Source: Sinonovacula constricta (Eukaryota > Mollusca > Bivalvia > Cardiida > Solecurtidae). Taken from it: a stretch of DNA of 64,000 nucleotides. Positions 52,606 through 63,945 of the stretch are shown here, in pieces (the stretch's first letter is position 1; every line of letters begins with the position of its first letter). The stretch spans positions 109,593 through 173,592 of the forward strand of contig CM017571.1 in NCBI GenBank assembly GCA_007844125.1. The letters are read 5' to 3'. Made by a program: the position numbers and the translations under genes. The notes beneath the pieces are model-generated. The model had not been told where the DNA came from and made no database searches. It was given only the letters and a program-made list of their open reading frames with translations.

Positions 52606-53321
52606 TTTGTATGTAATTACGATAAATGGTATCAGAGCAATAATTCAATTCTTTATACATTGATATGATGAACGAATGGTCCAATAAAAATCTGCTCACA
52701 TTTCAATTCCCTTTTTTGATAAATTATTAGAAAAATAGCAGTTTTGAAAAAAAATACAATGTCCACACGGTGAAGAAGAAATGAAAACTAATGAACATAC
52801 AAAATGCCGGAAATCTGGAAAGAGGGAAACATACTTTAGAATGACATCTATTCTTGTATTTAAGACGTTGCATCAGTCCAATGAATCAAATGTTTGAATT
52901 ACTGCTCACCCATGTATGCTTTGTCATCTGTCATTATAATTACCATCAGCTCGATGTTTTATCTCATTTAAAAACATTTATCATTCAATTATCTTTCTGT
53001 CTCATTTGAACAATGGTCGAATTCAGATCGATTTTTCATTTGAACAGTTCTTTAACTCGAATAAAATTAACTTTCAAATACATCTGTTATTAAAATTAAC
53101 GTTGAATTATTTCTCTCATCTTGATTACCGTACTGGATTCTTTACATTTAAATTCTTAATCTTTCCCACTCAAATATTGTTATAGTCCAATACATATTTC
53201 ATAAAACCATAAACAGGTCCAGAGAATTGTTGTTATCAATGTTCCTACATCTATTTGAGAAGTGAACCATTGAAACCCATTATTAACTAATAATGTGTCT
53301 TATCTGACACAGCTGTTTTTA

Positions 53322-53815
53322 AAAGGTGGAATCCGACAGTTTGGATAAAAAAATTCATTTATAGTTTTAATTAACTATTGTTACCTTGAACAGATATCGC
53401 AAAATGCTGTTTATTGATGTCCTACAGTTGTCTGAAAAGTTTATCACAACGCCACAATCATGATTACAAACAAATATTTCCTATCTGAGCCACGCTGCAC
53501 AGTTAGCTATTTTTAATCTGAGAAAACAGCTTGACCACTTATGTTATAGTTCATCCACGTCATCCGCTGTGACGTCGATGTCTATTTTTAGCAGGAATCC
53601 CAATCGTTCGTATTTATATATTTTAAAAGAATGAACAATTTCAGTGTTGATTACCAAGTTTCACTGCCCTTAAATTGAGATACTGTTGAAAATCGTCGAA
53701 GTTTAGACTTAAGCATGATTGTTTCTGCAGAAGTTATGCACAAATACTCCAAACAGAGGTCAGATATTGATTACATATATTTGGTATCGGCAAACTGCCG
53801 GATACCACCTTTAAG
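53322..53815 (-). mobile_element. TIR repeat family E, inverted copy
   Basis: Starts AAGGTGGAATCCGACAGTTT and ends AAACTGCCGGATACCACC. The interior holds the reverse of GCTAACTGTGCAGCGTGGCT. Confidence 0.72.
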
Positions 53816-54090
53816 CCTAAAACACACGTGACCACTCCTTTTGATGTCACATTATAATTTATCATCATTCCGGGTAATCCGCTCTGACGTCGATATCTAT
53901 TTTTAGCAGGAATCCCCATCGTGTTTATTTATAGATTTGTATCTAATCAATATACAGAGCAAGAATTGTAGTTTCTTACTACTCAGAATGTATTCTAAAT
54001 CGTCTTAGTCTGAAGTTTGAGTTCTCCCAAACAAGAGATCGATATTGTTACATGATTTCATATAGAAAACTGTCGGAAACCAACTTTCAA
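53815..54090 (-). mobile_element. TIR repeat family E, truncated inverted copy
   Basis: Continues from the previous copy with ACACGTGACCACTCC, CGCTCTGACGTCGATATC and ends AAACTGTCGGAAACCAAC. The outer third is missing. Confidence 0.65.
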
Positions 54091-54312
54091 AATAACGCAA
54101 CCGTCATTATGTACACTTCGAACCACATGGGTTTTCATTTTTATTTTTACTCTTTAGCAGTGCTATACAAGGGTTTTTGTGAGTGTTTTTCCCCGATAAT
54201 CAGTTTTTACCAAAATAATTGCAAAATAAAATAATATGTTTTATACATTTAAGCAATATGCAATAAAGAACAATGTTTCATATACAAATCTGCAACCCCC
54301 AAATGATTCCTT

Positions 54313-54612
54313 TTGTCTGTTTATTGGGTTTATCGTTCCACTGACAGTATTTCAGTTATCTTGAGACGGTGTCCAGTTCAATCAGTTATAGTGCTGGCTT
54401 CACTATGTACAGCATGTCATGAGACCCTGGTATGATACCACACCTCAGTCACATTATCCTGACACCGGGCCAACCAGTTGTGGAATTAACTTTATGCTTG
54501 CTTGAGCGTTAAGCAAGGAAGTTACCATCTTTTAACGACTTTGGTATTTCGCGGCTCGGGATCAAACCCAAAGCCTCCCGTTCCTGGAGCCGACACTCTA
54601 CCGACTGCGCTT
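54313..54612 (-). mobile_element. SINE family A, copy 6
   Basis: Reverse-strand copy, somewhat diverged. It keeps GACACCGGGCCAACCAGTTG and the head (GGGATCAAACCCAAAGCC). Confidence 0.82.
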
Positions 54613-54804
54613 TACTCGAATATCGATATCACAACAATGCACAAAACTTTCAAATCTTACTCGATTATTGATCACATTTTGCTAGACTTAAAATGATTCT
54701 AAGAAAATATTTGGGCAACAAATCCTTAACACCGTTTAATCTTGGTAAAGAATAGTTTCCTTTTGCACACGAACAAGATGTTTACAACAAAAAGTAGGTC
54801 TCGA

Positions 54805-55045
54805 TGCATGTATTGACCGCTTAACGACTGCCGTTATTATGTCTGCGCGCTCTAGTTTACGTATCACTGTTCTGATTAAAGATCGTACCACTCTGTGTAC
54901 TATGATGACAGGTATTTATAATTGCAGTGAAGAGTGTTGCTTCACTTGTATCATTGCTTGCTGGGAATGCGGCAGTTGACATTGGAGATAATTGGCGCGG
55001 GAATTCCTAGCGGGGCGTGGTTATCGCTATGACGTCAATCACTGT
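54805..55045 (-). repeat. Dispersed repeat H, copy 2
   Basis: Reverse complement of 32470-32710 (CTGCGCGCTCTAGTTTACG, TTGCTGGGAATGCGGCAG, GTGGTTATCGCTATGACGTC). Confidence 0.82.
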
Positions 55046-55929
55046 AAATTACATTGTTATCATGGCCAACATTCCGTCATTAATTGTACTGTGTAATGAC
55101 TCAAACAGGTGCCCGTTGTGTTTGTCATCGTTGACTGATAAGGACAGTAGAAGGACTGAGATTGCGGTACTGTAATTTCGGCAGTTAGTAATTTATCGGT
55201 ATATATATGTAATGTGTATATCATTCATGGGCGGAACTATCAAGGGGGCGGGAGATGTCAGCAAATAACATCACATGTGTCCATTGCTACAGATAAGAAT
55301 AGTAAGCACGTATTTACTCCAGACCCCCTAACACTGCTCGTACATATGATTCTCGCTTAATGTGACATCTCCCCTCATTCATGAAAAATATTATAGATTT
55401 TCATGAAAATACAAACAGCTTGCCCCCCCCCCCACTTCCCATAGCGCGACTAGCGCCTCTGGTACTCGCTCAATTTGGACCCCAACCCCACCAACTGAAA
55501 AAAATAATCATGGATCCTCAGGTGAAGACAAATGGCACTTCTTGATGCATTGCCCACTTTAACATACCTTGTGACAATTGTTTTGAACACATTATGACTG
55601 ACTCAAACAGTCAGCGCTGTAGTGATGGCACGAACGTTGAGTATATTATTATTATTGTGTAAACTCACTATAGAGGCAGTTAGCAACTTTTATCAGTAAA
55701 GCATATCTAAAAAAGATATTATCCCCCTTTTCCTTAACCACTTTACCTATCATACAAAATACATTAATATACATAATATACACTTATATTTACGTTTTCT
55801 TTCACTGTATTCTTACAAATGGCCAGTTTACATATTAGGCATACATATGAATTTACATCGAATATTTTTTATGACATATAGGTCCATTTTGGTGTGTATT
55901 CACGTATAACTACATGTAATTATATTAAT

Positions 55930-56173
55930 TAGGGATGGCAAAATTCACTCATTGCAGCATTCGAATCATTTGATCATTTTTATCAGTTTATAGATCCTAC
56001 AGAAAGGTTGAACTGATATGGTTGATGTAATTCTTTTGAATAGAATCTTACCTTGTTTACCAAACGTTCGAATGCTAAAAATAGATTCGAACGTTCGGTA
56101 TCTACCCGAACATTCGAACCGTTTCGGTATCTATCCGAACGTTCGAACGCTCGAACGCTCGGTTAGATCCCTA
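55930..56173. mobile_element. hAT-type short non-autonomous element
   Basis: The ends are TAGGGAT...ATCCCTA, matching the hAT end rule. They are flanked by 8-bp near-identical direct repeats (atattaat at 55922-55929, atatcaat at 56174-56181). The interior has no coding capacity and carries repeated CGAACGTTCG-like palindromes at about 56063-56160. Confidence 0.75.
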
Positions 56174-56181
56174 ATATCAAT

Positions 56182-57215
56182 ACTTTTTGCCGATTTTTAG
56201 ACATTTTCCCCACAAAGAAATTTCCATGTTGCATTAACGGACCACATGTCTTAGGTGACCATTTAAGTAATATCGTGTGGGTGGTCATTTAATACAGATT
56301 TGACTGTATTAATAATTTATCTCAACCATTGTTAATTGAACACTTGCAAAAATAATTAATAAACATTTTACTTACTTACTTATAGGGTGGGGATCTTTGA
56401 TTAGAACGAAGACAACAGAAGGGTCCGAAAGGTGTGCATAGAGAGAAAATAAATAAAAAGAGATGGAAAGCGGATGAGACATAGGGAAAAAGAACGAGAG
56501 AGAAAGAAAAAGAAAGAGGATGAGATAGAAAAATGTGGCGAATATTCAATAAAATGGGTCAAGATAGGGCTATAATGAAAACCTAACTGGGAAAAAAATG
56601 CAGCAAAATAACTCTCTTACATTGGGTTTAAATGGATTCTATTGAAGGAATGTAGTAAAATTCTATGGAGCTAAAATGCGGAAACATGTTACATTGTTAG
56701 GACGGACTAAATAATAAATATCATTTAAATATTTCTGCTTTAACGAATATTTTAAAAAGCCTTCCATTGTTACTCGCCTTTTTCTCGTCTTTTTCTCTTC
56801 ACAGCCTGAAAACATTCACTAATATGAGGAATCAATTGATCACGGGGACACAATTTATCGTTTTTCATCTTATCTTAGTTGGACAGAAAGATTTATAAAG
56901 CAAACGCCCAATGGATAATGCCATGAATACGTTTCACATTTGTATCTATAGATTAGCTATTGGAAATTATCAGAAAATTGAATATATGAGAGCCTAAAGA
57001 AGAGCAGCCTATGGCGTATTTATAACATGTCCTCCTTCAGCGCTTGTGTTCAAACTGCGTTAGAGACAAGAACCTGTATACATCCCTGGTTCTACTCAGA
57101 CATTTGTTTTAGAATCTTCTTCTATAAATAATAGCCGAACGTCTCCATAGCTACCAATCTTGTAGTAAAGGAATCATATTGAGAGGTATCTAATAAGTCA
57201 GTTCATTTTTCAAGG
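56182..57215. other. Intergenic or intronic, nothing coding recognised
   Basis: Contains a purine-rich patch at about 56400-56530 and AT-rich unique sequence before the 44-bp satellite. Confidence 0.55.
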
Positions 57216-57217
57216 CA

Positions 57218-58255
57218 AGCCCTAGATAAATAAAGTTTAGTCTTTTTAAAGGCAAGCCAAAGCTGTCTGGTGTTCATTTATGGCAGATTTTTTAAGGCAG
57301 GCCCAAGCTGTCTGGTGTCCATTAATGGCAGATTTTCAAGGCAGGCCCAAGCTGTCTGGTGTCGATTAATGGCAGATTTTCAAGGCAGGCCCAAGCTGTC
57401 TGGTGTCGATTAATGGCAGATTTTAAAGGCAGGCCCAAGCTGGCTGGTGTCCATTAATGGCAGATTTTCAAGGCAGGACCAAGCTGTCTGGTGTCCATTA
57501 ATGGCATATTTTCAAGGCAGGCCCAAGCTGTCTGGTGTCCATTAATGGCAGATTTTCAAGGCAGGCACAAGCTGTCTGGTGTCCATTAATGGCATATTTT
57601 CAAGGCAGGCCCAAGCTGTCTGGTGTCCATTAATGGCAGATTTTCAAGGCAGGTCCAAGCTGTCTGGTGTCGATTAATGGCAGATTTTCAAGGCAGGCCC
57701 AAGCTGTCTGGTGTCGATTAATAACAGATTTTCAAGGCAGGCCCAAGCTGGCTGGTGTCCATTAATGGCAGATTTTCAAGGCAGACTCAAGCTGTCTGGT
57801 GTTCATTAGTGGTAGATTTTCAAGGCAGGCCCAAGCTGTCTGGTGTCCATTAATGGCATATTTTCAAAGCAGGCCCAAGCTGTCTGGTGTCCATTAATGG
57901 CAGATTTTCAAGGCAGGCCCAAGCTGTCTGGTGTCCATTAATGGCATATTTTAAAGGCAGACCCAAGCTGTCTGGTGTTCATTAATGGCATATTTTAAAG
58001 GCAGGCACAAGCTTTCTGGTGTCCATTTATGGCATATTTTCAAGACAGGCCCAAGCTGTCTGGTGTCCATTAATGGCAGATTTTCAAGGCAGACCCAAGC
58101 TGTCTGGTGTCCATTAATGGTAGATTTTCAAGGCAGACCCAAGCTGTCTAGTGTTCATTAATGGCAGATTTTCAAGGCAGGCCCAAGCTGTTTGGTGTTC
58201 ATTAATGGCAGATTTTCAAGGCAGACCCAAGCTGTCTGGTGTACATTTATAGTAG
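57218..58255. repeat. 44-bp satellite, subfamily 1
   Basis: About 23 head-to-tail copies of a 44-bp unit with landmarks AAGGCAGGCCCAAGCTGTCT and GGTGTCCATTAATGGCAG. Single-base variants recur in non-adjacent copies, suggesting multi-unit duplication. Confidence 0.93.
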
Positions 58256-59025
58256 ATTTAGGTGGTTATTGGTGGTAGATATACACGACAAGTCCAAGCT
58301 ATGTAGTGGTTATTGATGGTAGATTTACACGGCAAGTCCAAACTATATAGTGGCTATTGATGGTAGATTTACACGGCAAGTCCAAGCTATGTAGTGGTCA
58401 TTGGCGGTAGATTTACACGACAAGTCTAAGCTATGTTGTGGTTATTGGTGGTAGATTTACACGGCAAGTCAAAGCTATATAGTGGTTACTGATGGTAGAT
58501 TTACACGGCAAGTCCAAGCTATTTAGTGGTTACTGATGGTAGATTTACACGACAAGTCCAAGCTATAAAGTGGATATTGATGGTAGATTTACAATTCAAG
58601 TTCAAGCTATAAAGTGGTTATTGATGGTAGATTTACACGGCAAGTCCAAGCTATTTAGTGGTTACTGATGGTAGATTTACACGGCAAGTCTAAGCTATAA
58701 AGTGGTTATTGGTGGTAGATTTACAAGGCAAGTCCAAGCTATGTAGTGGTAACTGATGGTAGATTTACACGGCAAGTCAAAGCTTTGTAGTGTTCCCTTA
58801 TAGCAGATTATCAAGACAAGCCCTCGTTTTTGTTGTTGTTCATTTATGGCAGATTTTCAAGAAAAAACATCGTTTTTGTTGTTGTTCATATATGGCAGAT
58901 TTTCAAGGCAAGCCCAAGTTACCTGGTGTTTAGTCATCGGAGATTTTCTAGGCAAGCCTCAGATATCTGAAGTTTTTTCTGGTCGATTTTCAAGGCAAAC
59001 CCAAGCTATCAGATGTTCATTTATT
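58256..59025. repeat. 44-bp satellite, subfamily 2 and decayed edge
   Basis: About 12 copies of a related 44-bp unit (GGTAGATTTACACGGCAAG, CCAAGCTATGTAGTGG). From about 58800 come irregular, more diverged units containing GGCAGATTTTCAAG. Confidence 0.9.
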
Positions 59026-59385
59026 TCTGTCAAGATTTTTGTACAGTCTTGCATTGTGTACGTACGTCCGCTCAAGGGTAACAAGAAATTTCTTTAACAG
59101 GACATGCTGCGTTGGTAACGCTTTAAAATGTTAAGTGTGTTTGCAACTTTAATGCAGATCTACCAAAATCAATATCTTGATCAGTTTTTTTTAGGAAATG
59201 AGGTTATGGAAGATTTTTTTTCGGATATAAATATATATCTACCCCGTTTATAAGCGGCTAACGTACTTTGGTAATAATGCAGCCACTTTTGTTAAAAATA
59301 ATAATAATAAAAACAAATAATAAAAAAATGGAAGCACAAAGTTATTTTATAGTAGATTAAAATCAATTAATGTTTTGGCAAAATA

Positions 59386-59486
59386 CAGGGTGACCCAAAA
59401 GTAAGGTAACACATATAAATATACAATTAATGTATAAGCCAAGATACGAGAATTTATTAGTGTTTCCTGACTTTTGGGACACCCTG
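59386..59486. mobile_element. mariner-like 101-bp MITE
   Basis: CAGGGTGACCCAAAAGTAAG at the left and the inverted CTTTTGGGACACCCTG at the right give imperfect TIRs of nearly 30 bp. TA flanks both sides, the Tc1/mariner target. No coding capacity. Confidence 0.78.
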
Positions 59487-59489
59487 TAT

Positions 59490-61600
59490 TTTATTATAAT
59501 TGTTTCATTTACTGATAGATGTGAAAATGACAAGTTTACTCTAAAACTTTACTAATTACAAGCCATCGAAAATAAATCATATCACGTTAGATGCAATAAA
59601 AACCTTTAGTTTAAACTTCATGGGCTAGACGTTAGATGCAATTAAAACTTTTAGTTTTCACTTTATAGACGAGACACCACTATATAAGTTGGTTCAACGT
59701 TTTATAGTAAATCGCGAAAAGTTGCGCAATGACCCAGTTATGATTGCCCCTCGACCCCTTTTTATGAATAGGAGAAAAGTGTTGTTTTTTTTATTTCTAT
59801 CAGAAAGACCCAGAAATAGGTAAACTTTTGAAACTTGTCAGACGGTTCTGCCTCACTGAAAACACATACCGTCAATTATCCTGTCCATAATCCCTAACTT
59901 TAAATGAAATATGTACTTCCGGTCATGGTGTATCGGTCCATTATTGGGTATTGGTGTGCAAGATTGTTTGCTTTATTTTTATTCCTATTTTTATTTTAAA
60001 TGGTATCAGTGTTCTTTTGACACCAAGTTTACATTCAAAAAAGAAAGTCTGATGCCCCAAAACACAGCAACAGATTGTAGGCTAAGAGAAAATGTCCATA
60101 TTACAAGTTCTACTTCCGGTCGGTATTTTGTGTAATCAGCCCTTATACACAACTTTTGAGGGGCATTGGGAAGATTTACTAATGCTGCTTTTATGTTATT
60201 TGTTCAATCCCGTATGAGTGCAGAAAGCTTCTTTCACTAGTAAGGAAAAATAATAATAACACTGTTTGAGTGAAAATGGGTATTTATTGTAAAATACCAT
60301 AAACTAATATTTTAAAACATTATTTCTTATCTGGGCGGCAACACGCCGCCCAAATACATTAATGTCAAATACATACATGTAATATAAAGAAAAATGCAAA
60401 ATAATAATAATTCTGGGAACCAGACAGAGTGGTGGAGGTAAGGGTGGAGGTGGTTAAATCCAAAATTTAAACTTGGCTTCCAAAAGGCTGACGCTTAAAA
60501 GAATGGCCTCCAATTGAACCCATTGGATGACTGGATCATGTGATCTGTATCTCGATTCTGATTGGTTCCCATATTAAGATCATGTACAAGTAATATATAC
60601 TTGACAAAGAGAACGGTTAAAAAATACATAAATTATTTTATGTTTCCTGCGCATGCGTATGTGGTGTTTTAAGGTGAGTCAGCTAGTACAATGGGCAATC
60701 TGTAGTTATAAGGATCCCTTTGATATTCATACGGACCTCCGCTGCGTCAGCATCCGTATTTCCGTCAAAAGTGCGGTTAGACATTCGAAAAAGTGACTTC
60801 GGGCTCCTACACCACAGTATTCCTTTGCAAATGGAGCAAAGGTTTGTCTCAGAGACTTGTTTTATTCTGCCATTAAAGCTAAACAGATACTTAATTGTAT
60901 ATCTTAATTGTTATAACACTATCACAATTTTAATTTCATCGATTTATTTTCTAAACTACCTTTGGAATCTGTTTATCCAACCAAAACAAACAAGTTTTGC
61001 CATTTGCGAAGTGTAAGGGGAAAACAATTGACAACAAATTGGACTTACTTAAATTCAAAGCAAGCTTCCATTAGATTAATGCAGCCTGCGGATGTGCTAT
61101 TCAGTTATCGCGGAAATGTCTCAACTTCTTGCCTTAAATTTCAACTCCTCGGGAAAGTCCGTAAACACTCGTTATCCCTCGTCATTGCAGAGCATTTCTG
61201 AAGAGTTCTGAGTGTACTCTCAACACTTTTTTTATTATCTAGAATTACAGAATCCTGCGTTGCAGACGAAATGTTATTGATTCTTGGAATAATCTTTGAG
61301 AGTAAACAGTCGGGATATTCAACAAGATCTCGCTTCCAGGTCTAGCTTGATTTTTGACGAATATTCACATATATTTCTCCCCTCGGGGGGCAATGTCAGA
61401 TGTGTCTTTTCATCGGCTTATTTGTTATTCTTACTTGTTATGTGTTTCTTGTTGTGGAAACAAAGAAAGATATTACTAAAGAAATATAAACCAGAAAGGA
61501 TAATTGTTTTGATTCCAGTCTTTGGTGTATGCTATGAAGTATCTAGATTGACAACGTTATTTAGTTACGTGAATTGAGAGTTAAAGCGATCTTGTCACCC
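59490..61600. other. Mostly unassigned; possible weak promoter-like patch
   Basis: At 60560-60680 there are an ATTGGTT (CCAAT-type) motif, a TGCGCATGCG NRF1-like palindrome at about 60648-60657, then an AAG|GTGAGT donor-like site. No exon is recognised downstream, and the open frames at 60.7-61.6 kb show no known domain. Confidence 0.3.
60332..60352. repeat. Perfect GC-rich hairpin
   Basis: TGGGCGGC-AACAC-GCCGCCCA, an 8-bp stem with a 5-base loop, in AT-rich surroundings. Confidence 0.8.
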
Positions 61601-61607
61601 TGTTGAT

Positions 61608-62105
61608 AAAGGTGGCATTGGATAGTTTGGACCAAACATTTTTCTCAAATAACCAAATAAGTAATTGTTACCTGAAAATGTCTTGCAAAACCTTGTTCAT
61701 TGGTGTCCTCACTCGTCATTGCAAGCAGGTATTTCCTATCTTGGCCACGCCGCAGAGATAGCTATTTTTAAACTAAGAAAACCATGCGATACTTACTTTT
61801 GAGTTACGTTATATCGTCATCTGGCTAATCCGCTGTGAAGTCGATATCTATTTTTAGCAGAGGTCACTATCGTGCTTATTTATAGATTTGGGAAGTATGA
61901 AGTTTTTGTGTTTCCTTTTTCCTTGATGTGTACTGTGTAAAACATATGTAGTGTTCAGAGCCGTCTTAACTGATACAAAAGTATTATAAGTTATACTTAA
62001 TATAACTTAATGCAGAAATTATGCCCAAATTGGCCAAAAAGCAGTGGTAAGACATTGTAACATGTATTCGATATAGGCAAACTGTCAGCTACGACCTTAA
62101 ATACA
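61608..62105 (-). mobile_element. TIR repeat family E, inverted copy
   Basis: AAGGTGGCATTGGATAGTTT at the left, GCAAACTGTCAGCTACGACC at the right, with GTCGATATCTATTTTTAGC inside. Confidence 0.68.
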
Positions 62106-62265
62106 TAAAAGGGTCACCAGAGTCATAGTTTCTATGTACTTCAAACATTGAGTCGCTTTCCACTCAATCAGTGTATTGTACCTGACTGACGTATACTCAA
62201 GACGTGTATTTCTCCAAGAGTAGTTCGACGATAGCTTTGTGTTGTTGTTTTTTTTAGTTTTTGCT

Positions 62266-62454
62266 AATCACGCCGACATAAATATGAACATATTGTCGAT
62301 GTCCACTTACATATTGGAGGACTTATTACGCACCACAGGTTAGCTGGAAAACCCACATCAAAGTTCTAGCCCGACCGGGACTCAAACCAACGCGGGGAAG
62401 CGGCTAAGGAGTTAAAAGCCGACGACTTTAACCGCTCGGACACAGGCGCCCCTC
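62266..62454 (-). mobile_element. SINE family B, copy 11
   Basis: Reverse-strand copy with GACCGGGACTCAAACCAACG, TTTAACCGCTCGGACACAGG and the CGCCCC end. Part of the middle is lost. Confidence 0.8.
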
Positions 62455-62675
62455 GCAGCTAGTTATTGTTCATCTTAAAATAGCTGAAAAAAGTTGAAAA
62501 CCGTTGAGACGCTTTTAATAGTAATAATTATGTGACTACACAGTGTTTGAAAAACACATGTTAACATTTAACCAAGTCACCAATTGCAGTACTGTTATTC
62601 TTTATATTTCTTGTGATTAACACAAGCTTTATTCAGCTACCACTTAAAAAGAACGAAAGTCCAAATTACCCAATA

Positions 62676-62677
62676 GC

Positions 62678-62774
<97 letters not shown>

Positions 62775-62870
62775 TGACAGACAGACAGACAGACAGACAG
62801 ACAGGTAGGCAGACAGACAGACAGACAGACAGACTGAGGCAGACAGAGACAGACAGAGACAGAGAGGGAA
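62676..62870. repeat. (GA)n and (GACA)n compound microsatellite
   Basis: About 75 bp of GAGA followed by about 110 bp of GACA. Minus-strand open frames here are artefacts. Confidence 0.95.
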
Positions 62871-63535
62871 TGTGTCTAAAAAGACAAAAAGACAAAAAAC
62901 CGCTTGCAGCAAAAGGTTGTCGTTTTGTGTGTAATGTCTGTACATTATGTCTAATGGGTTTACTTATTAAACCTCTCAACAAAGTGAGGCGTGTGTCGCA
63001 TTTTTTGTCCAACAGAAGACAGCCAACGCATCATTTGGCAGCTTTTTGTCATATTTTTAACACAGCCTACCCATAAATCATAATGACACCTATTCAATTT
63101 GTTCCATATTTCTTCTGCAGATGTCTGTTGTACTGTATACATATAATCCGTTGGCAGAAAATGTTCCCAAACAATTATTTGTGCTTCATTAAAATTTCCA
63201 GATAATACGACATAACGAATGTTTGCTTGTATCACCACTATAACAAATTTCTGGAACTAAATTCTGGACAACCTTAAATTTTCAAGAAAATTATGTCCTT
63301 TTTTCGTAGCACATCACTCTTTGATTAAAGCATTGTGTTCTGTTCTTCTGAAGCAATCCCTAACACTTCTGCATATGCGTAACATTGAACCTAAAAGTTA
63401 TATTTGAAATTTGCCTTAAACAGGCGTGCGTTCAGTAGAAGCGAACGTTAGCCGGTAACGATGTTTGCCGCTAAAGGTGTAATTGTACGATTCGTTTTCT
63501 TCACTTACTATCTTCTGAATTCGTCAGCAAACGTT
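62871..63535. other. Unassigned; contains an unrecognised minus-strand frame
   Basis: A 92-codon minus-strand frame at 62960-63238 has a more protein-like composition than its neighbours but no motif I recognise, no convincing start and no splice context. Function unknown; it may be chance or a decayed element. Confidence 0.25.
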
Positions 63536-63539
63536 AGCA

Positions 63540-63945
63540 GCTTACGGTTTGTTCACAATCGGAACACCTCGGGTAACTCCGTCCTCGGAACACTCTTCCC
63601 TCGGATGTATCTGGTGCAATGATACTTCCTGAAATAACGATCGCTTTGTTCGCCGGAAGTCGGCAGAAAAATATGCCTAAAATGTAGTCCGCACAAAACA
63701 TAAACAATGTCATTTTTTGACAGCTGCGTGTCTGCTGCGCTGGGCAAATTAAAATTGGATAATTTAAGTTTGAAGCCGCCACAAATTGAACTTTTACAGG
63801 CATCGTTCTGTAGTTAGCTGTTACCCGAGCTGCCATCTTTGTTTTGAAGTCTGTCTCAAAAATTGCCCCATATGGGGAAAAAGCCGAGGTGATCCGACTA
63901 CCTACATACATCCGTGAGATGATTCGTGAATTATCCGAGGTGAAA
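63540..63945 (+). repeat. Dispersed repeat L, longest copy with inverted ends
   Basis: Begins AATCGGAACACCTCGGGTAA and ends GAATTATCCGAGGTG, i.e. ACCTCGG-type inverted ends about 390 bp apart. The minus-strand open frame through it has no recognisable domain. Confidence 0.6.

Noticed and set aside
62637..63012. Minus-strand Ser/Leu/Val/Cys-rich ORFs
   Set aside because: Frames through the GA/GACA microsatellite.
62960..63238. 92-codon minus-strand ORF with protein-like composition
   Set aside because: No domain, no clear start, no splice partner and no second copy. Kept only as an unassigned note.
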